From the NCBI RefSeq assembly GCF_009834545.1, contig NZ_CP019427.1:3292001-3356000 (forward strand): a stretch of DNA of 64,000 nucleotides, given 5' to 3'. This document shows, piece after piece, positions 28,333 to 36,866 of the stretch. Positions within the stretch are counted from its first letter, which is position 1. Each line of letters opens with the position of its first letter. The notes below the pieces were generated by a model. It saw only the letters and a program-made list of their open reading frames with translations. It was not told the origin of the DNA and did not search any database. Both the position numbers and the translations under genes were made by a program. The stretch comes from Pseudomonas sp. S04 (GTDB taxonomy: Bacteria > Pseudomonadota > Gammaproteobacteria > Pseudomonadales > Pseudomonadaceae).

Positions 28333-29991
28333 TCAAGCCTTGTTGACCGCGGCCTCTTGAGCCTTGGCGATTTCCTGGTTGCGCAAGATAAAGCGCTGCA
28401 ATTTGCCGCTTGGGGTTTTCGGCAAGTCGCTGACAAATTCGATTTCACGGGGATAGGAGTGCGCGGCCAGGCGCTTGCGCACATGTTGGCGCAACTCTTC
28501 GGCCAGTTCCGGCGACGCCAGGTACTGGCTAGCGAGCACGACGAAGGCCTTGACCAGTTCGGTGCGCTCCGGGTCGGGTTTGCCGACCACCGCCGCTTCG
28601 ATCACCGCCGGGTGCTCGATCAGCGCGCTTTCGACATCGAACGGACCGACCCGGTAACCCGAGGTGGTGATTACGTCATCACTGCGACCGACGAAGCTGA
28701 TGCTGCCGTCCGGGTTCAGCTCGACCGTGTCGCCGCTCAGGTAGTAGTCGCCGACAAAGGCCTTGGTCGGCGCACCGTCGTAGCCGGGGAACCAGCACAT
28801 CGGCGACTGGCTGCGATCGATCGCCAGGATCCCTGGCTGGCCGACGGACAATTCGTTGTAGTTGTCGTCCAGCACCACAATGCGGTGGCCGGGCGATGCA
28901 AAACCGGCAGCACCGACATGCACCGGATGCTCGAGGCCGTGGTGATTGCACAGGACCATGCCCAGTTCGGTCTGGCCATAATGGTCGTGGATCACTACGC
29001 CGAGGTTATCGGCAAACCAGCGGATCACTTCCGGGTTCAGCGGTTCGCCGGCGCTGCTGACGATACGCAGCTTGCCTTTGATGCTGCGGGCGAACTCGTC
29101 GCCGCCGGCAATCAGCAGGCGGTAGGCGGTAGGCGAGCCGGTGAGGTTGGTGATCCCGTACTTGTTGATCACCCGGCAAGTGCTTTCCAGGGTAAACGGG
29201 CCGTCGTAGAACGTGATCGGGTGCCCCATGCCCAATGGGCCGGCCACACCAAAGTAGATGCCATAGGCCCAACCGGGATCGGCGACGTTCCAGAAGGCGT
29301 CTTCCGGGCGCAGGTCCACGGCGTCGCGGGTGTAGCTCTGGAAGGCGACAAGGGCCTTGAGCGGCACGTACAAGGCTTTCGACGGGCCAGTGGTGCCCGA
29401 GGTGAACATCAGCAGGAACGGATCTTCACCGCTGAGCAACACCGGTTCGCACTGGTTGGAATGATTGGCCAGTTCCGCCCAGAAACTGAAGTCGCCGCGG
29501 ACCAGGCCCTGGCCCTTGGCACCGGTGACCGTGACGATGGTCGGGCAGTCGGGCACTTCGCTGAGTTTGGGCCGGTTCGCCGCATCGGTCACCACCACGG
29601 CCGCGCCGGAAGTGCCCAGGCGATGTTCCAGGGCCTTGGGGCCGAAGGCGGTGAACAATGGCTGATAGACCGCGCCAATGCGCCAGGTGGCGAGCACTAC
29701 GATCAAGAGTTCGACGTTGCGCGGCAACAGGCCAGCGACTTTGTCGCCCTGCTTCACGCCCTGGGACTTGAGGAAGTTGGCGAAACGCGCGGCCTTGTCC
29801 TGCAGGTCGCTGAAGGTGTAGGTCGCGCTGGCGCCGTCGCGCCCCTCCCAGAACAAGGCAATGCGCCCCGGCAAGGCATGCCGGTCGCAGCACTCGACAC
29901 AGGCGTTGAGGGCCGTCAGCGAACCATGAAGTGCCGCATCGACCGTGTGCTGATAGTTGAACTGTGAAGTCGCAGACAGGTAATCGCGCAT
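28333..29991 (-). CDS. AMP-forming acyl-CoA synthetase
   Basis: A 552-residue adenylate-forming enzyme with the P-loop [15 protein letters not shown] (about residues 195-209), the YGQTE motif and the C-terminal catalytic lysine region [12 protein letters not shown]. It is the first gene of the operon that continues with 3-hydroxyacyl-CoA dehydrogenase, thiolase, acyl-CoA dehydrogenase and hydratase. The same gene order is known in P. putida (PP_2213-PP_2217). It would activate a short or branched carboxylic acid to its CoA thioester. Confidence 0.88.
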   Translation of the reverse strand: MRDYLSATSQFNYQHTVDAALHGSLTALNACVECCDRHALPGRIALFWEGRDGASATYTFSDLQDKAARFANFLKSQGVKQGDKVAGLLPRNVELLIVVLATWRIGAVYQPLFTAFGPKALEHRLGTSGAAVVVTDAANRPKLSEVPDCPTIVTVTGAKGQGLVRGDFSFWAELANHSNQCEPVLLSGEDPFLLMFTSGTTGPSKALYVPLKALVAFQSYTRDAVDLRPEDAFWNVADPGWAYGIYFGVAGPLGMGHPITFYDGPFTLESTCRVINKYGITNLTGSPTAYRLLIAGGDEFARSIKGKLRIVSSAGEPLNPEVIRWFADNLGVVIHDHYGQTELGMVLCNHHGLEHPVHVGAAGFASPGHRIVVLDDNYNELSVGQPGILAIDRSQSPMCWFPGYDGAPTKAFVGDYYLSGDTVELNPDGSISFVGRSDDVITTSGYRVGPFDVESALIEHPAVIEAAVVGKPDPERTELVKAFVVLASQYLASPELAEELRQHVRKRLAAHSYPREIEFVSDLPKTPSGKLQRFILRNQEIAKAQEAAVNKA

Positions 29992-30078
29992 TGCCAGAAT
30001 CCCTTGGTGTTTTTATTCGGTTGGGGGAACCTACAAAATCCTCGAAATACTCGCTCCACGGGCGGCGCGGGACAATGG

Positions 30079-30109
30079 TCAAAGCCATCAAGTTGCTTGA
30101 CTGCTTTGG
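30079..30109. promoter_or_regulatory. Inverted repeat upstream of the acyl-CoA synthetase operon
   Basis: An imperfect palindrome of about 13-base arms, CAAAGCCATCAAG and CTTGACTGCTTTG, is separated by TTG and lies about 90 bases upstream of ATG 29991. It is well placed for an operator used by the AraC-type regulator on the far side of the repeat element. Confidence 0.4.
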
Positions 30110-30140
30110 CCAAGGGGGCGTACCTGTGAGCCGACCCTAA

Positions 30141-30820
30141 TGTTGGATTAGGCCGAGTGCATATCCATTTCTTCGGTAACGGCCTCCTATGGTTCCGCTT
30201 TTACAGCGGCTCACTTTTGGAGGAGCCCAAAAGTAAGCAAAAGGCTCTTGCCCCACCACTTGGCACCTCGCTTGGGCTCGGTGTGCCCTCACTCCGGCTT
30301 GAATCCGTGGGCCGCCGCCACGCGCCATCCATGGCGCGGGGCGGCTAACCCGGCGTCCTGCCGGGTTACCCACGGCTTCAAGCCTGCGTTCGGCCAGCGT
30401 GGTTAACGGGGCGCCCAGGATCAAAAGCCAGAGCCAGATCAAAAGATGGCTGACTTCGTCAGCGTATTAGGAAGTAGAAGCTACACCGCGCATGCCCCAA
30501 CGATTAGGTCGGCTCGAAGGCCGCCTCGCTTTGTTTTTGATCCTGGGCGCCCCGTTAACCACGCTGGCCGTACTTCGATATTGATTTGGGGGGTAAACCG
30601 GCAGGACGCCGGTTTAGCCGCACTGGGCCAGGGAGGGCCCATTGCGGCGGCCCCCCAAATCAATGTCGGAGTACGGGCATGCCGAGCCTAAGCGAGGCAC
30701 CGAGTGGTGGGGTATGAGCGTTTTGCTTACTTTTGCGCTGTTCAAAAGTGAGCCGCCGTCAGGCGGAACCATAGGAGGCCGTTACCGCAAAAATGGATAT
30801 GTACTCGGTCTAAGCCAACA
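30141..30820. repeat. Composite nested-palindrome repeat, copy B (complete, inverted to copy A)
   Basis: This complete 680-base copy has ends of about 55 bases that are inverted copies of each other: TGTTGGATTAGGCCGAGTGC at the left, the reverse of CTCGGTCTAAGCCAACA at the right, each followed by CCTCCTATGGTTCCGC. Next come arms (about 30199-30300 and about 30665-30760), two nested GC hairpins and a unique centre. Relative to copy A the whole unit is reverse complemented. No coding capacity of its own is convincing, and no target duplication was seen at its edges. It separates the AraC gene from the operon it may control. Confidence 0.9.
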
Positions 30821-30898
30821 CCCTGGTACAACGTCGCACCACAGTTGTGTAGATACCTATGCCGCGATAGCCATATCAGCTCGCGCGCTAAAACCGAC

Positions 30899-31915
30899 TC
30901 AATCGGCGTCGCTGAGAATCAGGCTGCGGTAATGCCCCGGGTTGGACCCCGACCACTTGCGAAACGCCTTGTAGAACGAGCTGGTATCGGCAAACCCCAG
31001 GCGGGCGGCGATGTCGCTGAAGCTGATGGCCGGTTCGGCCAGCCAGACAATCGCCAGCTCCTTGCGCACGCTGTCCTTCAAACCCTGGTAGGTCTGCCCC
31101 TCTTCCGCCAGGCGCCGGCGCAGGGTCGAGGCCGACATGCACAGCTGTTGCGCCAGGCTTTCGGTCTCCGGCCAGGTGTGCGCCGGCAGATGCCGCAAGT
31201 CGTGTTTGATGCGGCTGGCCAGGCTTTGCGGGTCACGGTATTTGACCAGGATGTTGGCCGGGGCATGGGCCAGGAAGCGCTGCAGCTCTTGCACACTGCG
31301 CTTGAGCGGCAGGTCGAGGCAGTCGGCCGCGAAGATCATCCGGGTCCGTGGCCGGTCGAATCGCAGGTTCTCGGAAAACATCACCTTGTAGTCGTCGCAG
31401 AACGGCGGCTCGGCGCAACGCAGTTCAATGGCCAGGATCGGAATCCGTCGCCCCGCCAGCCAGCAGGCCACGCCGTGGACGATCATCCAATAAGTGAAGT
31501 AGGTGAAGGCGCGACGCGGTTGCGGGTCGTCTTCCAGCAGGACGATCTCCGCCAGGCTCTGCTGGTGCACCAGTTGCGCTGGCAGGCGCTCGAGCATCAG
31601 CGACAGAAAGCCCAAGCCGCTGTTCAGACCTGCCGCCAACGTCGGCTGGGCCATGGCGCACTGGCAGAGAAAGGCCAGGCTGCCTGATTTCAGCTGGCGC
31701 GGGTCCATGCCGAAGAACTCATCGTCGCGCCGCCGCGCCAGCAGCCGCCACAGCCGGGCGTAGGCGGTAGCCGGCACCCGGGCGTCCGCCACCTCCAGTA
31801 ACCGCGGCTCGATACCGACCTTAAGCAGCACTTCATGACTGGCGGCACCCGGCTCGCAGCTTTGTAACAGCGCTTCGCGCACCAGGTGAATGGAGATGCT
31901 GTCTTTTTCCGACAT
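30899..31915 (-). CDS. AraC family transcriptional regulator
   Basis: A 338-residue protein with an N-terminal OruR/ArgR-like arabinose-binding-type domain (about 20-215) and a C-terminal double HTH (SLAQQLCMSASTLRRRLAEEGQTYQGLKDSVRKELA and ISFSDIAARLGFADTSSFYKAFRKWSGSNPGHYR). It is oriented towards the acyl-CoA synthetase operon and is the obvious candidate activator for it. ATG 31915. Confidence 0.9.
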   Translation of the reverse strand: MSEKDSISIHLVREALLQSCEPGAASHEVLLKVGIEPRLLEVADARVPATAYARLWRLLARRRDDEFFGMDPRQLKSGSLAFLCQCAMAQPTLAAGLNSGLGFLSLMLERLPAQLVHQQSLAEIVLLEDDPQPRRAFTYFTYWMIVHGVACWLAGRRIPILAIELRCAEPPFCDDYKVMFSENLRFDRPRTRMIFAADCLDLPLKRSVQELQRFLAHAPANILVKYRDPQSLASRIKHDLRHLPAHTWPETESLAQQLCMSASTLRRRLAEEGQTYQGLKDSVRKELAIVWLAEPAISFSDIAARLGFADTSSFYKAFRKWSGSNPGHYRSLILSDAD

Positions 31916-32091
31916 AAAGCGTGGCGACCCGGTTTTTATTTGAGGGCCATCTTAACGTACCGGCTGGCCAGTTGGCCCTCGATCAACGGCAAGGCGCTGA
32001 CTCAATCGCGAAAATGCCCCTGATCAGCGCAACGACCCTTCCTTGGAATTGGTTCAGCCTTCGTTCAGGTAAATGTCAATCAGCCTCGACT

Positions 32092-32110
32092 GACAATGAG
32101 TATCATTATG
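32092..32110. promoter_or_regulatory. Fur box
   Basis: GACAATGAGTATCATTATG matches the 19-base Fur consensus (GATAATGATAATCATTATC) at most positions and lies 38 bases upstream of the efeU start. This predicts repression of the efe operon when iron is plentiful. Confidence 0.85.
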
Positions 32111-32147
32111 TTACAACTTAGCTTGCTATCTATCTCGACGGTGCTGA

Positions 32148-33017
32148 ATGCTGGTTCCTTTTCTGATCATGCTGCGCGAAGGCATTGAAGCGGCGTTAAT
32201 CGTCGGCATCATTGCCAGTTACCTCAAGCAAACCGGGCGCGGGCACTGGCTGCCGGCGGTGTGGATCGGCGTGTTTCTCGCCGCCGCACTGGCCCTGCTG
32301 GTGGGCGCTGGCCTGGAATTGATGAGCGCGCAGTTCCCGCAGAAACAACAGGAGTTGTTCGAGGCAGTGATCGGCCTCGTGGCCGTGGCCATCCTCAGTT
32401 CCATGGTGTTCTGGATGCGCAAGGTCGCCCGCTCCATCAAGCACTCGCTGCAGTTGTCCCTGGAGCAGGCCATGAGCAGCTCCCGGCATCAGGTCGGCGC
32501 CTTGATCGCCATGGTGTTTTTCGCTGTGGCCCGCGAAGGCCTGGAAACCGTGTTCTTCCTGTTAGCCGTGTTCCAGCAGAGTAGCGGCCCGGCAGCGCCG
32601 ATGGGCGCCCTGCTCGGCCTGGGCCTGGCGATTATCGTTGGCTGGCTGATCTATAGCGGCAGCATGCGCCTGAACCTCGCGGCGTTCTTGCGCTGGACCG
32701 GGCTGTTCATTGTGTGGGTGGCCGCCGGGATTCTCGCCAACTCGGTGCAGGCCCTGCATGAAGCCGGGGTGTGGAATCACCTGCAACAGGTGGTTTTTGA
32801 CCTCAGCGCCAGCCTGCCAATGGACGGCCCACTGGGCTCGGTGCTGGCCGGCATGCTCGGCTACCAGGACGCGCCCACCGTCAGCACCCTCGGTGCCTAC
32901 GGGATTTATCTGCTGGTGGCCCTGGTGCTGTTGTGCCTGCCGGTCAGCGCACCCGCGAAACCGCCAGCCAGCCCCTCCTCTTCCGCTTCCGCTTCCGCTT
33001 CCGCTTCCAGTCAGTAA
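32148..33017 (+). CDS. efeU: Ferrous iron permease EfeU (FTR1 family)
   Basis: A 289-residue inner-membrane permease with about seven helices. The FTR1-type REGxE iron motifs are seen as LREGIEAAL (about 9-17) and VAREGLETVFF (about 127-137). It imports iron across the inner membrane, with EfeO and EfeB acting in the periplasm. The C-terminal tail after the last helix is a Ser/Ala run encoded by four TTCCGC hexamers (32987-33010), which is unusual and could vary in length. It starts just after a Fur box. Confidence 0.92.
   Translation: MLVPFLIMLREGIEAALIVGIIASYLKQTGRGHWLPAVWIGVFLAAALALLVGAGLELMSAQFPQKQQELFEAVIGLVAVAILSSMVFWMRKVARSIKHSLQLSLEQAMSSSRHQVGALIAMVFFAVAREGLETVFFLLAVFQQSSGPAAPMGALLGLGLAIIVGWLIYSGSMRLNLAAFLRWTGLFIVWVAAGILANSVQALHEAGVWNHLQQVVFDLSASLPMDGPLGSVLAGMLGYQDAPTVSTLGAYGIYLLVALVLLCLPVSAPAKPPASPSSSASASASASSQ
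32987..33010. repeat. Coding hexanucleotide repeat in the efeU tail
   Basis: Four consecutive TTCCGC units encode alternating Ser-Ala at the very C terminus of EfeU. The copy number would change in-frame without disrupting the permease. Confidence 0.85.
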
Positions 33018-33025
33018 GGGCATAC

Positions 33026-34225
33026 ATGTCAAGCCAGGTCCCCCTTTCATCCTTGCCACCCCGTACCTTGCACTGGGCGCTGGCCGGTTCGGTGCTGGTG
33101 ATGATCGCCGCCGGTGGATTGTTCTACTACGCCGCGCACATGGCCGCCGCCAAGCGTCAGGCGCACCAGGGTGAAATCACCGTGACCATCCACCCCCACA
33201 GTTGCGAACCCAACGCCCTGACCGTGCCGGCAGGCCCCACCAGCTTTCGCATCGTCAACCGCTCCGAGCGTGCCGTGGAATGGGAAATCCTCGATGGCGT
33301 GCTGGTGCTCGAGGAACGGGAAAACATCGCCCCGGGCCTGAGCCAGGTGATCAACGCCGACCTGTTGTCAGGCGACTACAGCATCACCTGCGGATTGCTC
33401 AGCAATCCCCGCGGCACCTTGCACGTGACCCCGACCGCCGCGTCCGAAGCCGCCGCCAAGGCCCGGCCTTCGATGCTGGCGTTTGTCGGCCCGTTGTCGG
33501 AATTCCGGGTTTACCTCAGCACCCAGGGCACCGAGTTGATCAAGGCGGCAAGCGCTTTGCAGCAAGCCATCGATGCGAGAGACCTGGAGCAGGCCCAAGC
33601 CCTGTACATGCCTGCCCGCATTGCTTATCAACGCCTGGCCCCGGCGGCGCAACGCCTGGCCGAACTGGATAACGCGATCAATGCCCGCGCCGACTACTTC
33701 GAGCAGCGTGAGCAGGACCCGCAGTTTGTCGGCTTCCACCGGATTGAATACAGCTTGTTCGAGCAGCGCAGCACCGCGGGCCTGGGACCAATCGCTGCAC
33801 GCCTGTTGGCTGATGTCGGCCAACTCAAGCAACAACTGCTGGCGCAATCGCTGCCGCCCGGACAACTGGTGAGCAGTGTCACGCGCAACCTGCGCAGCAT
33901 CGCCCAGGTGCGCGCCAGCAGCGGTGAAGAGGAGCGCTACAGCCACAGCGACCTCAACGGATTCATCGCCAACCTGGCGGTCAGCCGCAAAGTGCTCGAC
34001 TTGCTGCGCCCCTTGCTGGTCAAGAGTGCCAGCCCGCTGTTGGCGCAGATTGATCGTGCAGCCAGCGACTTCGAAACCGAGCTCAATGACCTGAACGCCC
34101 AGGCTGGCGACCGTGGCTATGAGCGCCTCAACGCCGACCAGCGCCAGCGCATCGCCGATCGGGCCAAGGCCCTGGCTGACGCGCTCGATGGCATCGATCC
34201 CGCCCTTGGCCTTTCCGGCCTGTAA
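33026..34225 (+). CDS. efeO: EfeO: cupredoxin plus imelysin (M75) iron-uptake protein
   Basis: A 399-residue protein with one N-terminal membrane segment (LHWALAGSVLVMIAAGGLFYY) that looks like an uncleaved anchor. A cupredoxin-like domain (about 50-135) and an M75/imelysin domain with the HRIEYSLFE metal motif (HxxE, about residues 240-248) follow. It binds iron in the periplasm for delivery to EfeU. ATG 33026 lies 8 bases after efeU. The membrane anchor differs from the soluble periplasmic EfeO of E. coli. Confidence 0.9.
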   Translation: MSSQVPLSSLPPRTLHWALAGSVLVMIAAGGLFYYAAHMAAAKRQAHQGEITVTIHPHSCEPNALTVPAGPTSFRIVNRSERAVEWEILDGVLVLEERENIAPGLSQVINADLLSGDYSITCGLLSNPRGTLHVTPTAASEAAAKARPSMLAFVGPLSEFRVYLSTQGTELIKAASALQQAIDARDLEQAQALYMPARIAYQRLAPAAQRLAELDNAINARADYFEQREQDPQFVGFHRIEYSLFEQRSTAGLGPIAARLLADVGQLKQQLLAQSLPPGQLVSSVTRNLRSIAQVRASSGEEERYSHSDLNGFIANLAVSRKVLDLLRPLLVKSASPLLAQIDRAASDFETELNDLNAQAGDRGYERLNADQRQRIADRAKALADALDGIDPALGLSGL

Positions 34226-34243
34226 GCAGAAGACCAACGACAG

Positions 34244-35542
34244 ATGAACCATTCAGATCCATTCAGTGCCCAGCGTCGCCGTGTGTTACTGGGCATGGGG
34301 GCCGCTGGCGTAGCGCTGGCGGGAAGCGCCCTGAGCTGCCCGGCCATGGCCGCCAGCCCAGCACAAGTCACCCAGGCCCCAAGCAGCGACAAGACCGAGG
34401 ACCGCCAGCGTTTCCACGGTCAGCACCAGGCCGGCATCGTCACCCCACGCCCGGCCGCCGGCATGCTGGTAGCCTTTGATGTGCTGGCCAGCGACCGCGA
34501 CGAACTCGAGCGCCTGTTCCGCACCCTCAACAGCCGGATCGCCTTCCTGATGGCCGGCGGCCCGGTGGCTGAGCTGGACGCCAAGCTGCCGCCGCTGGAC
34601 TCGGGGATTCTTGGCCCGCAGGTAACGCCGGACAACCTGACCATCACCGTGTCGGTGGGCGAATCGCTGTTCGACGAACGTTTTGGCCTGGCGCCCGTCA
34701 AGCCCCACCGGCTGATCCGCATGCACGAGTTTTCCAACGATGCACTGCAGCCGGATCTTTGCCACGGCGACCTGAGCCTGCAGTTCTGCGCCAACAGCGC
34801 CGACACCAACATTCATGCCCTGCGCGACATCGTCAAGAACCTGCCGGACCTGCTGCTGGTGCGCTGGAAACAGGAAGGCAGCGTACCGCCGCAGGCACCG
34901 ACCAAGCCCGGGGTCGCGGCGCAAAGTGCGCGTAATTACCTGGGTTTTCGCGACGGCTCGGCCAACCCCGACTCCAACGACCCCGGCAGCATGCGCCAAG
35001 TGGTCTGGGTCCAGCTCGGCAGCACGGAGCCGGCCTGGGCCGCCCATGGCAGCTATCAGGTGGTGCGGATCATCCGCAACCTGGTGGAGCGATGGGACCG
35101 CACGCCACTGCAGGAACAGCAAAGCATCATCGGCCGGGTCAAGACCACAGGCGCGCCCCTGGACGGTACCCATGAGAACCAAGTGCCGAACTACACCAGG
35201 GACCCCCACGGTCAATTGACCCGGCTGGATGCCCATATCCGCCTGGCCAACCCGCGCACCGCCGCGACCCAGGGCAATCTGATCCTGCGCCGGCCGTTCA
35301 ATTACTCCAATGGCGTGAGCAAGAATGGCCAGCTGGAAATGGGCCTGTTGTTCATCTGCTACCAGGCCGACCTGCTCAAGGGCTTCATCACCGTGCAAAA
35401 CCGCCTCAACGGCGAACCGTTGGAGGAGTACCTCAAGCCCATTGGCGGTGGGTACTTCTTCAGCTTGCCGGGCGTCACCGACGACCAGGACTTCATCGGT
35501 CGCTCACTGCTTGGCGCTGCACCGGCCATGACCAGGGCCTGA
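34244..35542 (+). CDS. efeB: EfeB: Tat-exported DyP-type haem peroxidase
   Basis: A 432-residue protein with a twin-arginine signal ([20 protein letters not shown], followed by a cleavage site near [10 protein letters not shown]) and a DyP peroxidase fold. It carries the family motif GFRDGSANP, with the distal Asp, and a His-containing C-terminal haem pocket region. In the Efe system it is thought to oxidise ferrous iron or to extract iron from haem in the periplasm. Confidence 0.93.
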   Translation: MNHSDPFSAQRRRVLLGMGAAGVALAGSALSCPAMAASPAQVTQAPSSDKTEDRQRFHGQHQAGIVTPRPAAGMLVAFDVLASDRDELERLFRTLNSRIAFLMAGGPVAELDAKLPPLDSGILGPQVTPDNLTITVSVGESLFDERFGLAPVKPHRLIRMHEFSNDALQPDLCHGDLSLQFCANSADTNIHALRDIVKNLPDLLLVRWKQEGSVPPQAPTKPGVAAQSARNYLGFRDGSANPDSNDPGSMRQVVWVQLGSTEPAWAAHGSYQVVRIIRNLVERWDRTPLQEQQSIIGRVKTTGAPLDGTHENQVPNYTRDPHGQLTRLDAHIRLANPRTAATQGNLILRRPFNYSNGVSKNGQLEMGLLFICYQADLLKGFITVQNRLNGEPLEEYLKPIGGGYFFSLPGVTDDQDFIGRSLLGAAPAMTRA

Positions 35543-35575
35543 TTGCACCTCAAACCCCACCCACGGAACCGTCCC

Positions 35576-36400
35576 ATGAACAAATCGCCTCTCGTTTTGC
35601 TGGCAGCCCTTGGTTTGCTCCACGCCCCTATCCCGGCTTTCGCTGTCACGGCGCCGCTGGACCTGGTGGGGCCGATCTCCGACTACAAGATTTACGTCAC
35701 TGAACAGCTGGATGAACTGGCCAGCCACACCCAGGCGTTCACCGCCGCAGTGAAGCGCGGCGACCTGGCCACCGCGCAACGACTCTATGCGCCAACCCGG
35801 GTGTACTACGAGTCGATCGAGCCGATCGCCGAACTGTTCAGTGACCTCGACGCGTCCATCGACTCCCGGGTCGACGACCATGAACAAGGGGTCAAGGCGC
35901 CTGACTTCACGGGCTTCCACCGCATCGAATATTCACTGTTCGCCGAGCACACCACCGAGGGTCTCGCGACCCTGGCGGACGGCCTCGACAAGGACATCAA
36001 GGACCTGCAGGACCGGGTGGCTGGCCTGACCTTCCCGCCGGAAAAAGTGGTGGGTGGCGCGGCGGCCTTGCTCGAAGAAGTGGCGGCGACCAAGGTTTCC
36101 GGCGAAGAAGATCGCTACAGCCACACTGACTTGTATGACTTTCAGGGCAACATCGACGGCGCGAAAAAAATCGTCGACCTGTTCCGTGGCCAACTGACCC
36201 AGCAGGACCAGGCGTTCGTGGCCAAGGTCGACAAAAACTTCGCCAGCGTCAACAGCATCCTCGCCAAGTACCGGACCGCCGACGGTGGCTTCCAGACCTA
36301 CGACAAGGTCAAGGACCGCGACCGCAAGGCCCTGATCGGACCGGTCAATACCCTGGCCGAGGACCTCTCGACGCTGCGCGGCAAGCTGGGATTGAACTGA
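35576..36400 (+). CDS. efeM: EfeM-like periplasmic imelysin (M75) protein
   Basis: A 274-residue protein with a cleavable signal peptide (about 1-22, ending PAFAVTA) and a single M75/imelysin domain carrying HRIEYSLFAEH (HxxE motif), with no cupredoxin domain. It resembles the M75 half of EfeO next to it, suggesting duplication and division of labour. EfeM proteins are described as iron-binding partners in alternative Efe systems. It ends the operon; the start ATG 35576 is 33 bases after efeB. Confidence 0.85.
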   Translation: MNKSPLVLLAALGLLHAPIPAFAVTAPLDLVGPISDYKIYVTEQLDELASHTQAFTAAVKRGDLATAQRLYAPTRVYYESIEPIAELFSDLDASIDSRVDDHEQGVKAPDFTGFHRIEYSLFAEHTTEGLATLADGLDKDIKDLQDRVAGLTFPPEKVVGGAAALLEEVAATKVSGEEDRYSHTDLYDFQGNIDGAKKIVDLFRGQLTQQDQAFVAKVDKNFASVNSILAKYRTADGGFQTYDKVKDRDRKALIGPVNTLAEDLSTLRGKLGLN

Positions 36401-36545
36401 AGTACGACCCGCACGCTTCCTGGTGAGCGTATGCAAAATCTGCGAGCAGCAACAAAACACAGTGCGAGCGAGTTCGCTCGTTATGGGGCCGGCCCCATCG
36501 CTAGCAGGCTAGCCCACAAGGGAAATTCGTACACCAGGAAAAGCC
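36401..36545. other. Gap after the efe operon with three short palindromes
   Basis: Three back-to-back palindromes lie between about 36460 and 36510: GAGCGAGTTCGCTC, GGGGCCGGCCCC and GCTAGCAGGCTAGC. They probably form the 3' end of the efe transcript. No gene seen. Confidence 0.5.
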
Positions 36546-36738
36546 AGGCCGCCTCGCCTAATGCCGATCAGTTAAGCGATGCTGTCAATTGTAGGAGCGG
36601 GCGCCCGCTTGCGGCTTGCTCGCGAAAAACGTCAACGATAACGCGTGTATTCAGTATAAACGCGGCGCCGTTGAGTTCTTCGCGAGCAAGCTCGCTCCTA
36701 CAAAAGGGCTTAACTGATCAGCATTAGGCCGCCTCGCC
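36546..36738. mobile_element. MITE-like insertion carrying a REP pair, with target duplication
   Basis: TAATGCCGATCAGTTAAGC (36559-36577) and GCTTAACTGATCAGCATTA (36708-36726) are 19-base terminal inverted repeats with one mismatch. They are bounded by direct repeats AGGCCGCCTCGCC (36546-36558 and 36726-36738, one base shared with the inverted repeat). The inside holds a head-to-head REP pair (36591 onward and up to 36702). There is no transposase. The layout is that of a short non-autonomous transposable element with a 12-13 base target duplication. Confidence 0.75.
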
Positions 36739-36866
36739 CGCTTTTATCACTCAGGCCGACTGCCAGGACACCGGCCCATGGTTACTACATATATCGTTAG
36801 CCTGCTTCCTTTTATCCCAACCGCACGCCATGATGCCGGGTACCGCCCGCCCGCGAACGAGCTCCC

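Noticed and set aside
24372-29967. Very long plus-strand open frames (over 640 codons each) opposite the catabolic operon
   Set aside because: They are antisense shadows of high-GC genes. The minus-strand frames contain full crotonase, acyl-CoA dehydrogenase, thiolase, SDR and AMP-ligase motifs.
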